Source: Pelobacter sp. (GTDB taxonomy: Bacteria; Desulfobacterota; Desulfuromonadia; Geobacterales; Pseudopelobacteraceae). From it: 64,000 bases of DNA. Both the position numbers and the translations under genes were made by a program. The notes below the pieces were generated by a model. The model saw only the letters and a list, made by a program, of their open reading frames with translations, was not told where the DNA came from and ran no database searches. Shown one piece after another: positions 1 through 8,890 of this stretch (positions within the stretch are counted from its first letter, which is position 1; the number at the start of each line of letters is the position of its first letter). Location: contig JAVBXN010000019.1 in NCBI GenBank assembly GCA_030824515.1, positions 1-64,000 of the forward strand. Reading direction: 5' to 3'.

Positions 1-1439
1 GAAGCCATTTCCTCGCTGGCGCTGGCGTTCTGCTGGATGACCTGGTCAAGTTGCTGGATGGCCTTGTTGATCTGTTCTGCGCCGGTATCCTGCTCCTTGC
101 TGGAAGCGGTGATCTCCTGCACCAGTTCGGCGGTGCGCTGTATGTCGGGCACCATACGGGTCAACATCTCGCCGGCCTGCTCGGCAATCGCCACGCTGCG
201 GGTTGATAGGTCTGAAATCTCGCCGGCGGCGGATTGGCTCCGTTCTGCCAGTTTGCGGACTTCGGAGGCAACCACGGCGAAGCCCTTGCCGTGCTCACCG
301 GCACGGGCAGCTTCGATCGCGGCGTTCAGGGCCAGCAGGTTGGTCTGGCGGGCAATCTCTTCGATGATGCTGATCTTGGTGGCAATCTCCTTCATCGCGG
401 CAACCGTCTCCACCACCGCCTTGCCCCCTTCCTTGGCATCGACCGAGCTCTTGATCGATATCTTTTCGGTCTGCATGGCGTTGTCGGTATTCTGGCGGAT
501 GCTTGAGGCCATTTCCTCCATGCTGGAAGAGATCTCTTCGGCGCTGGCGGCCTGCTCCGTGGCTCCTTGGGACATCTGCTGGGCGGTGGCGGAAAGCTCC
601 TGGCTGCCGGAGGCGACGTTGTCGGAGGCGGTCATCACTTCGCCGACAATACTGCTGAGTTTGGCCACCATTTCGTTCAGAGCGGAGGCCAGTTGCCCGA
701 TTTCGTCCTTCTGGTCCAGAGTGATCTTCTGGGTCAGATCGCCAGCTGCAACCGCTTGCGCAAAGCTGACCCCCTGACGCAAAGGGTTGCTGATAATGCG
801 CGCAATAAAGAAGCCGAGTACTATCGACAATAAAACTCCTACAGCCAGCAATACCAGCATCGTACGTGTTGCAGCCTTGGCAATGTCAGCGTTATCGGAA
901 GCTTTTGTCTTGGCCAGACCGACCTTCAGGTCAGCAAGCTTCTGCATTGCCGTATCTACCTGCTTGGCGGCTTCTGAAGCCTGAGGATTGCGCATGGCAG
1001 CCACGGTCTCCGACTGTTTGCCGCCCAGCCCGTAATCCATCGCCTCCTTGCGGTGGGTAGCATATTTTGACATGGCATCTTGCAGATCTTTATATGTTTT
1101 TTTAATCTCTTCCGATTTCATCGACTTGGCGAAGGTCACCATTTCTTCGTTGATAATCTTATCCAGCTCCAGGATGCGTTCCGCATGCTTCCTGCGATCG
1201 GCATCGTTGGTATCCAGGGCCAGCTCACGCAGGTTCACTCGTACGCGCTGGAACGCTGCAGTCATGCTCACCATCTGCTCCATGGGAGCCGTATTCAGTT
1301 CATACATCGCCTTATCAGCATGTTCGATCTGGGTGATTTTTGATATTCCCACCCAACCGATCACACCGGCGATAACCGCCACAACAATAAAAGCCGACAA
1401 GAGTTTAACGCTGATTTTGAGATTGTAGTACCACTTCAT
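1..1439 (-). CDS. Methyl-accepting chemotaxis protein, C-terminus cut by window edge
   Basis: Membrane chemoreceptor that passes signals to a CheA-CheW complex. The start ATG at 1439 follows a GGAGG-like ribosome site. An N-terminal membrane segment ([15 protein letters not shown]) is followed by a roughly 160-residue helical periplasmic domain of four-helix-bundle type. A second membrane segment ([19 protein letters not shown]) leads into a HAMP domain and the cytoplasmic signalling domain, which carries the highly conserved hairpin tip ([20 protein letters not shown], about 300-350 on the plus strand). The reading frame stays open to base 1, so the end of the second methylation helix is missing. 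It lies 42 bases downstream of cheW on the same strand and is probably co-transcribed with it from the sigma-54 promoter near 2015. The ligand cannot be inferred. Family call is very secure. Confidence 0.95.
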   Translation of the reverse strand, partial: MKWYYNLKISVKLLSAFIVVAVIAGVIGWVGISKITQIEHADKAMYELNTAPMEQMVSMTAAFQRVRVNLRELALDTNDADRRKHAERILELDKIINEEMVTFAKSMKSEEIKKTYKDLQDAMSKYATHRKEAMDYGLGGKQSETVAAMRNPQASEAAKQVDTAMQKLADLKVGLAKTKASDNADIAKAATRTMLVLLAVGVLLSIVLGFFIARIISNPLRQGVSFAQAVAAGDLTQKITLDQKDEIGQLASALNEMVAKLSSIVGEVMTASDNVASGSQELSATAQQMSQGATEQAASAEEISSSMEEMASSIRQNTDNAMQTEKISIKSSVDAKEGGKAVVETVAAMKEIATKISIIEEIARQTNLLALNAAIEAARAGEHGKGFAVVASEVRKLAERSQSAAGEISDLSTRSVAIAEQAGEMLTRMVPDIQRTAELVQEITASSKEQDTGAEQINKAIQQLDQVIQQNASASEEMA

Positions 1440-1481
1440 AATGCCTCCATTTCAATATTTTTTGTGTATGGTGGACAACAA

Positions 1482-1958
1482 TTATTCAACACCCTTGACA
1501 GCAACCAGCTCTTCACCGGAAAAGACCTTGTCAATATCCAGTATCATCACGAAATGTTCATTGTGCTTACCCATCCCCTTGAGGAATTCGGTCTTGAGAT
1601 GGGTGCCGATATGCGGTGCCGCTTCGATCTGTGACGGCTCCATCTCGATCACCTCCTGCACGCTGTCGGCCAGTGAACCCAGGACGATATTTTCTCCATC
1701 CATCTCGACCTCAACCACAATGATGCAGGTATTGACGGTCTGAGCCGTCTCCGGCATGCCGAATTTAAGACGCAGGTCGATCACCGGCACAACGCATCCC
1801 CGCAAATTGATCACGCCCCGCATGAAATCCGGCACCTGAGGCACCTTGGTAATACTGGTAATCTCCAGTATCTCCCGGACTCTTGCAACATCGACCGCAA
1901 AAACTTCCTCTGCCAACGTAAAGGTTAGATACTGGTTTGTCTGTAGATCTTCAGCCAT
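1482..1958 (-). CDS. cheW: CheW chemotaxis coupling protein
   Basis: CheW-type SH3-like adaptor linking chemoreceptors to the CheA kinase in the cytoplasm; 158 residues, normal for the family. The segment FMRGVINLRGCVVPVIDLR is the characteristic CheW core, and EEVFAVDVARVREIL is the usual N-terminal strand. The frame is open further upstream to 2033, but the ATG at 1958 has a strong GGAGGAGG ribosome site directly in front of it. A predicted sigma-54 promoter at 2008-2022 lies inside the longer version, so the short start is much better. The receptor gene follows 42 bases downstream, so the pair probably forms a dedicated coupling unit. Two further CheW homologues lie in the cluster at 18.9-20.6 kb. 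Confidence 0.95.
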   Translation of the reverse strand: MAEDLQTNQYLTFTLAEEVFAVDVARVREILEITSITKVPQVPDFMRGVINLRGCVVPVIDLRLKFGMPETAQTVNTCIIVVEVEMDGENIVLGSLADSVQEVIEMEPSQIEAAPHIGTHLKTEFLKGMGKHNEHFVMILDIDKVFSGEELVAVKGVE

Positions 1959-2007
1959 AAAACCTCCTCCTCCACTCGAATCGCGAACTCTGATGGTGAA
2001 AGTGTTT

Positions 2008-2022
2008 ACAATGACTGTGCCA
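2008..2022 (-). promoter_or_regulatory. Predicted sigma-54 (-24/-12) promoter of cheW-mcp
   Basis: Read on the minus strand the bases are TGGCACAGTCATTGT. This matches the RpoN consensus TGGCAC-N5-TTGC with exact spacing and a single change in the -12 element (TTGT for TTGC). Transcription would start near 1997, about 40 bases before the cheW ATG at 1958. Palindromes at the usual activator distance upstream support the call. Confidence 0.7.
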
Positions 2023-2096
2023 ATGCCCAGCAACAGAGCCAGACAGCTGAAAAACGTAGGTTATGACGGCGTCGGGAGGTTTATGATATGAACTTA

Positions 2097-2155
2097 CGTG
2101 GCATGTGACACGGCTTGAAGTGTGACATGTCACATCATACCTGTGCCATGTCACA
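2097..2155. promoter_or_regulatory. Cluster of three palindromic activator-type sites
   Basis: TGTGACATGTCACA at 2121-2134 is a perfect 14-base palindrome. TGTGCCATGTCACA at 2142-2155 differs by one base, and CGTGGCATGTGACA at 2097-2110 by three. Centre-to-centre distances are 24 and 21 bases, about two helical turns. The array lies roughly 75-145 bases upstream of the predicted sigma-54 promoter and just beyond the 3' end of the NtrC-type regulator gene. This is the expected place for upstream activator sites. A CRP/FNR-family site with a four-base spacer is the alternative reading. Confidence 0.65.
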
Positions 2156-2185
2156 CTTTTTTTGAGGTGGTATTATAGAGGCTGA

Positions 2186-3892
2186 TTACTCTTCAAGATG
2201 CCGATAGATGGTTCTGCGGCTGATTCCCAGCAGACTGGCGGCACGAGTTTTATTGCCGTCAGCCATGGCAAGCGCTTCTTCCAGAGTCATGGCACCCTTG
2301 ACTGTTTGCTGTTTTGTCTCAATGAATGTATCAGACTTCAACACTGGTTTCACAGATGCAAGCAGATCCAGCGGCAAATCCTGGGCTGATATTATTTCGG
2401 ACTTGCAGAGAACAGTGGCGTGTTCGATGGCATGCTCAAGCTCACGCACGTTGCCGGGCCAGTCATGGGAGCGGAATATGTCCATTACATCAACGGAAAC
2501 ATCTTTTATGTTACGGCTGAATTTGTCGTTGAACTTTGCAATGAAGTGGGCCACCAGCAGCGCAAGATCATCCAGACGCTCTTTCAGCGATGGCAGTACA
2601 ATGCGAATAACATTCAAACGATAGAACAGATCCTGCCTGAAACTTCCCTGACGCACCTTTTCCGCAAGGTCCTGATTGGTTGCCGCTATGATGCGCACAT
2701 TCACCCTGGTGGGAGTGGACTCGCCTACCCGTTCGAATTCGCTCTCCTGCAAAACCCTTAACAACCTCATCTGCACCGCCGGCGAGATATCTCCGATTTC
2801 GTCCAGGAAAAGTGTGCCGCCATGGGCTTTCTGAAAACGTCCGACCTTGTCTGAAACAGCGCCGGTAAATGCGCCGCGCACATGGCCGAAGAGTTCGCTC
2901 TCCAGCAATGTTTCTGAAAGGGCCGAACAATTGACCTTGACGAACGGCTTGTTAGTACGCACACCGTTGTAATGCAGAGCTGCGGCCACCAGTTCCTTGC
3001 CGGTGCCGCTTTCACCATTGATCAGTACGGTGGTCGGCACATTGGCCAGCGCCTCGATCAACGAAAAGACCTTCTGCATCGGTTCGGAAGTGCCAATCAA
3101 ACCATGGAAATGCCCGCGTTTTTTCAGCGTACGTTCCATGGTGGCCAGCTGGGTTTCATCGCGAATTACCGCCACGGCCCCCCTGACCGAGCCATCAACT
3201 TCCGTGATAGGATTCATGTTGATACTGACTATGCGGGAGACGCCTTGTTCAGTATTGCACTCAATGCGGTTAAGGACTCTGGGGGATCTGGTTTGCATTG
3301 TTTCCAGCAACGCTTTGCGGCACACCCCTCCACAACCCATTTCGAGTAAAACGGCATCGCCACCTATCATACCGTTTTCGTAACCGCAGACATGCTCGGC
3401 AGTTGAGTTAAATTGTGATAACCTTCCCTCCCTGTCAACCATGATGATCGAATCGGAAATCGAATGGAATATTGCATCCAGGTTGGCTCGGTAAAGTTCA
3501 CGTTCATCATTGATAACTTTGGCATTAAGAGCATGTCGGGTTACCAGCAGCAAGGTTTCATGCCGAATCGGTTTGGTGATGTAATCGAATGCCCCCAATC
3601 GAACCGCTTCGGAAGCCGATTCAACCTTTGGGAATCCGGTGCACATGACCACCTGCACTTCGGGGTAACTGGATTTAACGTATTTCAGCAGGCCAATACC
3701 GCTTTCGCCGCTCAACATTATGTCCATAAACGCCAGATCATACCTATTCGACTGAAGTCGCTCCAGAGCGGTATTGAAATCGGCGGCGGCATCAACCTGA
3801 TAACCCTCATTTTTCAACAGCAATCCGAGCGTATAACGGATTCCTTCTTCATCATCAACGATAAGTATTCGATAGTTGGACGGTTTTAGCAT
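2186..3892 (-). CDS. Sigma-54-dependent response regulator (REC-PAS-AAA+-Fis)
   Basis: NtrC-family transcription activator of 568 residues. The receiver domain (about 7-120) has the acidic pair D13/D14, phospho-acceptor D57 in FMDIML and the lysine of YITKP. A PAS domain follows (about 130-240) with the cysteine-rich stretch EMGCGGVC. The AAA+ domain (about 260-490) has Walker A GESGTGKE, the sigma-54 contact loop GAFTGA and Walker B LFLDEIGD. The C-terminus is a Fis-type helix-turn-helix ([20 protein letters not shown]). All key residues are present, so it should be able to open sigma-54 promoters on phosphorylation. No partner kinase gene is adjacent in the window. The neighbouring palindromes and -24/-12 promoter of cheW suggest that it controls the cheW-receptor pair. 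The ribosome site (GGGG) is weak. Family secure, target inferred. Confidence 0.95.
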   Translation of the reverse strand: MLKPSNYRILIVDDEEGIRYTLGLLLKNEGYQVDAAADFNTALERLQSNRYDLAFMDIMLSGESGIGLLKYVKSSYPEVQVVMCTGFPKVESASEAVRLGAFDYITKPIRHETLLLVTRHALNAKVINDERELYRANLDAIFHSISDSIIMVDREGRLSQFNSTAEHVCGYENGMIGGDAVLLEMGCGGVCRKALLETMQTRSPRVLNRIECNTEQGVSRIVSINMNPITEVDGSVRGAVAVIRDETQLATMERTLKKRGHFHGLIGTSEPMQKVFSLIEALANVPTTVLINGESGTGKELVAAALHYNGVRTNKPFVKVNCSALSETLLESELFGHVRGAFTGAVSDKVGRFQKAHGGTLFLDEIGDISPAVQMRLLRVLQESEFERVGESTPTRVNVRIIAATNQDLAEKVRQGSFRQDLFYRLNVIRIVLPSLKERLDDLALLVAHFIAKFNDKFSRNIKDVSVDVMDIFRSHDWPGNVRELEHAIEHATVLCKSEIISAQDLPLDLLASVKPVLKSDTFIETKQQTVKGAMTLEEALAMADGNKTRAASLLGISRRTIYRHLEE

Positions 3893-4001
3893 TGGCTTTG
3901 AACCCCGGTATTATCAAGCAGCCTCATAAAAATTCTCTGCAGCTTATCAGGTCTGCAAGGCTTGGAGATTTTGAGCGATATATTCGATTGTGCAGTTCAA
4001 G

Positions 4002-5525
4002 TCACTCAAAAATCACGTTACCTGCAAAGGACTTTTCGAACAGGTCTTTTTTAGCGTTTCCGCCGAATATCTCCACCGATATGTCCTCGGTTCCGAGCAG
4101 ACGCAATCTGTATGCCGAAACATCGTGCCGGAGCGCAACGACTTCAACCAGTCCGCTCCTGCGACGGTCAAGGCCGTCGGACAACCTGAGTATGCCCCCC
4201 AACTGGCACACAAGCAGCTGGTCTTTTGCATCCAGACGCGCAAACTCGTCATGCTTCTTTTTCGGCAGGGATTTCCGGTGGTAGCGTGCGATCAGCGCTG
4301 TCATCTCACGCTCTCGCGGGGTGAACCCGAACAGCTCGGCATGGCGGATCAGGTGATGCGAGTGTTTGTGGTGACTGTTGTAGCTTATGAAATAACCTAC
4401 ATCATGTAGCAGGGCCGCTGCTTCCAACAGCTTTCGATCGGTTTTTTTGAGTTTGAATTCTTTTGCAAGTTCGTCGAATATATTCAACGCAATCTTGGCG
4501 ACATGCCGGGAATGAGGTTCGTCAAAGTGACATGAACGGGCAAATTCCAGCACAGAAGCCTTCCAGGTACGCTGTAGCGAGGATTCCGGCAAAAGCTGCA
4601 GTCGTTTCATGCACCTGATAATCAACCCCTCGCGGATGCCACGTTCGTTAACCAGCATTATGTTGGCGGAGAAGAATTTCATCAGCTCGTCGATTACCAC
4701 CAGACCGGCCACGATGATATCCGCCCGGTCCGGATTCAAACCTGGTACGCTTCTTAAGGCCTTGATGTCCTTGCGCACCAGCATCGCCAGCAGATGAACT
4801 ATTTCGGAACGCAGCACCTCAAAACCGTGCAGCGACGAGAAAACCTGTCGGCGCATACTCATGACCATGCTTGCCAGTGCTGTTATGGTGCCGCCTGAAC
4901 TGATGAAGGATTGAACAATCGGCTTTTCGTCGCAAAATATATTTTTAAGTTCTGCCCTGACATGACGCCTGAGCTTGTCAATTTCAGTTTCCTTTACCGG
5001 ATCGGACAGAAGAAAACGGTCGGTCATCAAGACCGCACCCAGTTGCAGCGAATAGCAACTCTCGACAAGATTGGCAACAGCGCTCATGATTTCAACACTG
5101 CCCCCACCAATATCGATGATCATGTAACGCTTGCCGCTCATATCGAAGTTGTGACGCGCCGATATCGCAACCAGTTCGGCCTCTTCCTCTCCTGATATTA
5201 TCCGTATTTCCCGACCAAGCTCCCTGGTAAGAACTCCAACGAGTTCAACACCATTGGATGCACTTCTTACAGCACTGGTTGCAACAGCTTCGACCTCTGT
5301 CACCTTCAGACCGTCGATCAACTTGCGGATGCGCGACATCGCGTCAACAGCCCGCGCAAAAGCAGGAGGTGATATGGCGCCGCTCGCGGCCATATTCTCT
5401 CCCAGGCGAACGGTAGCCTTTTCATCATCCAGAACCATGAAGCGTCCCTGAGAATCGACTTCCACCACGATGCAACGAATCGAGTTGGTACCTATATCTA
5501 TCGCAGCCAGGCGACTTTTTTTCAT
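4002..5525 (-). CDS. Ppx/GppA family exopolyphosphatase / pppGpp phosphohydrolase
   Basis: Actin-fold (ASKHA) phosphatase that hydrolyses polyphosphate or the pentaphosphate alarmone; 507 residues, usual for the long, two-domain form. The N-terminal phosphate-binding motif AAIDIGTNSIRC and the second loop IDIGGGSVEI are intact. The C-terminal third is an HD-like domain with LLHDVGYFISYNSHHKHS. Sequence alone does not separate Ppx from GppA activity. The ATG at 5525 follows a GGAGGT site. Upstream is the terminator of pnp, so this gene probably has its own promoter in 5526-5580, where I see no clear consensus. The sigma-54 regulator gene lies 109 bases downstream on the same strand. Confidence 0.92.
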   Translation of the reverse strand: MKKSRLAAIDIGTNSIRCIVVEVDSQGRFMVLDDEKATVRLGENMAASGAISPPAFARAVDAMSRIRKLIDGLKVTEVEAVATSAVRSASNGVELVGVLTRELGREIRIISGEEEAELVAISARHNFDMSGKRYMIIDIGGGSVEIMSAVANLVESCYSLQLGAVLMTDRFLLSDPVKETEIDKLRRHVRAELKNIFCDEKPIVQSFISSGGTITALASMVMSMRRQVFSSLHGFEVLRSEIVHLLAMLVRKDIKALRSVPGLNPDRADIIVAGLVVIDELMKFFSANIMLVNERGIREGLIIRCMKRLQLLPESSLQRTWKASVLEFARSCHFDEPHSRHVAKIALNIFDELAKEFKLKKTDRKLLEAAALLHDVGYFISYNSHHKHSHHLIRHAELFGFTPREREMTALIARYHRKSLPKKKHDEFARLDAKDQLLVCQLGGILRLSDGLDRRRSGLVEVVALRHDVSAYRLRLLGTEDISVEIFGGNAKKDLFEKSFAGNVIFE

Positions 5526-5580
5526 GTGTACCTCCGGTTACTTGGGTAACGGATACTATGCCTCAACTTCTGATAAAAGA

Positions 5581-5610
5581 AAAGGCGAAGCCATGACCGG
5601 CTCCGCCTTT
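5581..5610 (-). terminator. Intrinsic terminator of pnp
   Basis: Inverted repeat AAAGGCGAAGCC / GGCTCCGCCTTT with one mismatch and a six-base loop. On the minus strand it is followed by a T-rich run (CTTTTATC). It sits just after the pnp stop codon. Confidence 0.75.
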
Positions 5611-5641
5611 AATACATTAATTTAAATTATGGCTGCGGTAA

Positions 5642-7750
5642 TTACTCCGCTGTACTCTTTGATCCATCAAGGTTGAGACCAAGCGCTTCCTTGCGGGAAA
5701 GCTTGATCTTGCCGTTCTTGTCGATGCCGATGCATTTGACCAGAACCTTGTCACCTTCGTTCATTACGTCTGTTACTACCTTGACCCTGGTAGTATCCAG
5801 TTCGGAGATATGAACCAGTCCATCGGTGCCCGGCATGATTTCCACAAAAGCGCCGAAGTCCATGATCTTGCGGACGGTACCCATGTACAGTTTGCCCTCT
5901 TCGGCTTCGTCGGTCAGGCCGCGGATCATCTGGATGGCCAGGTCGCAGGCTTCCTTGTTGGTGCTGGCAATGTTGATACGGCCGGTGTCCTCGATATCAA
6001 CTGTAACGCCGGTGGTCTCGGTGATATTGCGGATATTCTTGCCGCCGGTTCCGATCACGTCGCGGATGCGGTCGGTCTTGATCCAGATGGTCGTGATGCG
6101 CGGTGCGTAGGACGACATCTCGGCGCGAGGAGCAGCCAACGTTTCAGCCATCTTGCCCAGGATGTGCAGGCGTCCTTCGCGGGCCTGTTTGAGAGCCTGC
6201 TGCATGACTTCCTTGGTTACGCCGCCGATTTTTATATCCATCTGCAGCGCAGTGACACCTTCGGAGGTACCGGCAACCTTGAAGTCCATATCGCCCAGGT
6301 GATCTTCGTCACCCAGGATATCGGACAGGATCGCGAATTTTTCGCCTTCCTTGATCAGACCCATGGCGATACCGGCCACCGGGGCTGTTACCGGAACGCC
6401 GGCATCCATCAGCGACATGCAACCGCCGCAGACCGCCGCCATCGAAGAGGAACCGTTACTCTCCAGTGTTTCGGCAACGATACGGATCGTGTAGGGGAAA
6501 TCATCATGCTGGGGAATAACGGCCGAAAGGGCACGTTCGGCCAGCATGCCGTGGCCGATCTCGCGACGCCCCGGAGCCAGACGGAAACTGGTCTCGCCTA
6601 CCGAGAACGGAGGAAAGTTGTAATGCAGCAGGAAGCGCTTGCGCGACTCGCCATAGAGCGAGTCAATACGCTGCTCGTCGCTGGAGGTACCCAGGGTAGT
6701 GGTAACCAACGATTGTGTTTCACCGCGGGTAAACAGGGCCGAACCATGGGTACGGGGCAACAGGCCGGCCTCGGTGCTGATCGGACGGACCGTGGTGGTG
6801 GTGCGGCCGTCGATGCGGATGCCGGTGTCAAGGATGTCGGCACGGACCCGCTCATATTCGAAGTCGCCCAGGAAAGCCTTGATCTGCTTGGCGGAACCTT
6901 CGAACTCTTCCTTGAGGGCCTCGATGGTTTCAGCCTTGATCAGATCGATCTGATTGTGGCGATCCTGTTTAGTCTTGAGCTTGACCGCCTCGCCGATCCG
7001 GTCATAGGCCAATTCGCGAACTCTGGACAACAGAGCCTCATCAACGGTGATCGGAGCGATTTCACGCTTGGCGACGCCGGCTTTGCGCTGCAGTTCTTCC
7101 TGGGCCTCAATCAGCGGCAACACCGCTTCCTTGGCAAAGAAGATTGCTTCCAGCAGGTCCGCTTCGGAAACGAACTTGGCTTCGCCCTCAACCATGATGA
7201 CCGCGTCGCGGCTGGCGGCCACAACTATTTCTATATCGCTCTTTTCAAGTTCCTCGGCTGACGGGTTGCAGATCAGCTTGCCGTCAACTCGTCCGACCTT
7301 GACTCCGGCAATCGGACCATTGAAGGGGGCATCCGAGATTGTCAATGCGGCGGAAGCGCCCAGCATCGAAAGTATCGCGGGATCATTGTCCTTGTCGGCC
7401 GATACGACAGTCGCCATGATCTGGGTGTCGTTCAGGAAGTTCTCCGGAAAGAGCGGACGGATCGGACGATCGATCAGACGGCAGGTCAATGTCTCCGGAT
7501 CGGAAGGCCTTGCTTCGCGTTTGAAAAAACCACCGGGGATTTTTCCGCCGGCATAGGCCTTTTCAGTGTAATTGACCGTCAGGGGAAAGAAGTCCTGCCC
7601 CTCCTTGGCACTTTTTGCTGCCACGGCGGTAACCAGAACCACCGTATCTCCGCAACTGACCACCACGGCGCCGCTGGCCTGCTTGGCCATCTTGCCGGTG
7701 GACATTGTAATCGTTCTGCCGCCAAACTCAACCTGTACAATCTGTTCCAT
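5642..7750 (-). CDS. pnp: Polyribonucleotide nucleotidyltransferase (PNPase)
   Basis: 3'-5' phosphorolytic exoribonuclease and degradosome component. It is 702 residues from the ATG at 7750, the usual length. The order is: first RNase PH domain (begins [13 protein letters not shown]), helical linker, second RNase PH domain ([17 protein letters not shown]), KH domain ([20 protein letters not shown]) and S1 domain ([20 protein letters not shown]). The frame is open up to 7906, but the extra residues are unlike PNPase and a GAGGAGAA ribosome site precedes 7750. A long hairpin in the leader (7775-7831) and the rpsO-pnp order match the classic arrangement, in which PNPase represses its own message after RNase III cleavage. 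Autoregulation here is inferred. Confidence 0.98.
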   Translation of the reverse strand: MEQIVQVEFGGRTITMSTGKMAKQASGAVVVSCGDTVVLVTAVAAKSAKEGQDFFPLTVNYTEKAYAGGKIPGGFFKREARPSDPETLTCRLIDRPIRPLFPENFLNDTQIMATVVSADKDNDPAILSMLGASAALTISDAPFNGPIAGVKVGRVDGKLICNPSAEELEKSDIEIVVAASRDAVIMVEGEAKFVSEADLLEAIFFAKEAVLPLIEAQEELQRKAGVAKREIAPITVDEALLSRVRELAYDRIGEAVKLKTKQDRHNQIDLIKAETIEALKEEFEGSAKQIKAFLGDFEYERVRADILDTGIRIDGRTTTTVRPISTEAGLLPRTHGSALFTRGETQSLVTTTLGTSSDEQRIDSLYGESRKRFLLHYNFPPFSVGETSFRLAPGRREIGHGMLAERALSAVIPQHDDFPYTIRIVAETLESNGSSSMAAVCGGCMSLMDAGVPVTAPVAGIAMGLIKEGEKFAILSDILGDEDHLGDMDFKVAGTSEGVTALQMDIKIGGVTKEVMQQALKQAREGRLHILGKMAETLAAPRAEMSSYAPRITTIWIKTDRIRDVIGTGGKNIRNITETTGVTVDIEDTGRINIASTNKEACDLAIQMIRGLTDEAEEGKLYMGTVRKIMDFGAFVEIMPGTDGLVHISELDTTRVKVVTDVMNEGDKVLVKCIGIDKNGKIKLSRKEALGLNLDGSKSTAE

Positions 7751-7774
7751 ATTCAAATTCTCCTCTACGGTTGC

Positions 7775-7831
7775 GTTGGGGCCGTCGCTACAATTCCTCC
7801 CGCAGGGAGGAACTCTACCCACGTCCCCAAC
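7775..7831 (-). promoter_or_regulatory. Large stem-loop in pnp leader, candidate autoregulatory element
   Basis: Outer arms GTTGGGG (7775-7781) and CCCCAAC (7825-7831) enclose an inner perfect hairpin TTCCTCCC-GCA-GGGAGGAA (7794-7812). The structure ends about 25 bases before the pnp start codon. In Escherichia coli a leader duplex in the same place is cut by RNase III and then attacked by PNPase. The similarity in position and shape is seen; the mechanism here is inferred. Confidence 0.6.
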
Positions 7832-7860
7832 AAAAATAAAAAGGGCCGCGAAGCCCTCTT
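7832..7860 (-). terminator. Weak intrinsic terminator between rpsO and pnp
   Basis: On the minus strand the stem AGGGC-TTCGCG-GCCCT is followed by TTTTTATTTTTG. The stem is short, so partial readthrough from rpsO into pnp is likely. It could set the ratio of the two products. Confidence 0.6.
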
Positions 7861-7928
7861 TCAAAATGCCTACAGCAAAGAAATGGTGTCGGCAATATAC
7901 CTGCAATTAACAGGTATACTGCCTTCCA

Positions 7929-8195
7929 TTACCTGCGTATGCCGAGTCGTTCGATAACCTTCTTGTACCTGTCCAGCTCTTTGCCCTTCAGGTAGTCCAG
8001 AAGGCGCCTCCTCTGGCCGACGAGCTTTAAAAGCCCGCGACGGCTGTGGTGGTCCTTTTTGTGGATCTTGAAATGCTCGGTCAGATAAGTTATCCGCTCG
8101 GTCAGAATTGCAATCTGAACCTCCGGAGAACCTGTGTCGCTTTCATGTTTCTTGAATTCATTGATGATTTCCTGCTTCTTTTCGGTTGCCAGCAC
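7929..8195 (-). CDS. rpsO: 30S ribosomal protein S15
   Basis: Primary 16S rRNA-binding protein of the small subunit platform; 88 residues, exactly the usual length. Recognisable S15 segments are [19 protein letters not shown] and [19 protein letters not shown]. The start codon is GTG at 8195, preceded by GGAGGTG. It is followed by pnp in the common rpsO-pnp order. An AT-rich leader with a small inverted repeat (AGAATAAT / ATTATTCT, 8229-8250) lies upstream. S15 autoregulates through its leader in several bacteria, but I cannot show that here. Confidence 0.98.
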   Translation of the reverse strand: MLATEKKQEIINEFKKHESDTGSPEVQIAILTERITYLTEHFKIHKKDHHSRRGLLKLVGQRRRLLDYLKGKELDRYKKVIERLGIRR

Positions 8196-8549
8196 TGTCT
8201 ACACCTCCCTTCACCTGAGTAATATATCAGAATAATAAAACAATTATTCTTTGTTGGAGCTGAATTTAATATCATATAAAAAACAATAAGTAAACACCTA
8301 TCTGAGTAGAACAAAAATCCAGGATCAAATCCAACTTTGCATCTTACCAGCAAATACGGCTGGTTACATGCTCATTTGAAAGCGGGATTACGACAAACGT
8401 CAGATAAATATTAAAAACAGTCACCCCGCAAAGTTGTACGCTTGCTCCATTATTCAATACAATTATCTTGACAGCGGATCATCTTAAGTGCTATGAATTC
8501 AGCTCGATTTTATTACTCAAAAGCGGCATGAATTAATTGGAGGTGTGGT
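8196..8549. other. Divergent intergenic region between rpsO and rpsT
   Basis: A 354-base AT-rich gap between two divergently transcribed ribosomal protein genes. It holds the likely rpsT promoter (8468-8497) and a small hairpin in the rpsO leader (8229-8250). I see no open reading frame with coding character and no recognised riboswitch. The rpsO promoter must lie here but gives no clear consensus match. Confidence 0.6.
8468..8497 (+). promoter_or_regulatory. Sigma-70-type promoter of rpsT
   Basis: TTGACA at 8468-8473, an 18-base spacer, then TATGAA at 8492-8497. The predicted start near 8504 leaves a leader of about 45 bases before the rpsT start codon. Confidence 0.6.
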
Positions 8550-8813
8550 TTGGCTCATCATAAGTCGGCAATCAAGAGGATCAAGCAGAATGTCAAGAGG
8601 AACGCACGTAATCGCCATGTTTCCTCTACTCTGAAAACATATATCAAGCGCGTCCGTGAAGCGGTTGAAGCAAAAGACAAGGATGCCGCGGTAGCAGCTC
8701 TCAAGGCAGCTATTCCGGTTATTGATGCAACCGCATCAAAAGGCGTCATCCACAGCTCAAATGCTTCAAGGAATGTTTCACGCCTGACCAAACTGGTCAA
8801 CACGCTCGGCTGA
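8550..8813 (+). CDS. rpsT: 30S ribosomal protein S20
   Basis: Small-subunit protein binding the 5' and 3' minor domains of 16S rRNA; 87 residues, typical. The N-terminus [20 protein letters not shown] and the Lys/Arg-rich helices are diagnostic. The start codon is TTG at 8550, with GGAGGTG five bases upstream. Escherichia coli rpsT also starts with UUG and is autoregulated through poor initiation, so the rare start may be functional rather than accidental. A strong intrinsic terminator follows at 8840. Confidence 0.97.
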   Translation: MAHHKSAIKRIKQNVKRNARNRHVSSTLKTYIKRVREAVEAKDKDAAVAALKAAIPVIDATASKGVIHSSNASRNVSRLTKLVNTLG

Positions 8814-8839
8814 TTAAAATAATAATGATTCAATTGCAA

Positions 8840-8869
8840 GGGGGCTGCATTCAATGCACGCCCCCTTTT
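8840..8869 (+). terminator. Intrinsic terminator of rpsT
   Basis: Stem GGGGGCTGCAT / ATGCACGCCCCC with a short TCA loop and one extra base in the 3' arm, followed by TTTT. It may also serve the convergent holA operon, whose stop codon is at 8891. Confidence 0.85.
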
Positions 8870-8890
8870 CTCGTTCGCATGAATAGAAAT

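Noticed and set aside
2121-2134. Canonical CRP site
   Set aside because: CRP half-sites TGTGA/TCACA need six bases between them; here there are four. A CRP/FNR-family relative remains possible, but the sigma-54 setting favours an NtrC-type activator.
5810-7261. 483-codon open frame on the plus strand
   Set aside because: It lies opposite pnp, whose protein is unmistakable; the frame is open only because of codon bias on the other strand and its translation resembles no family.
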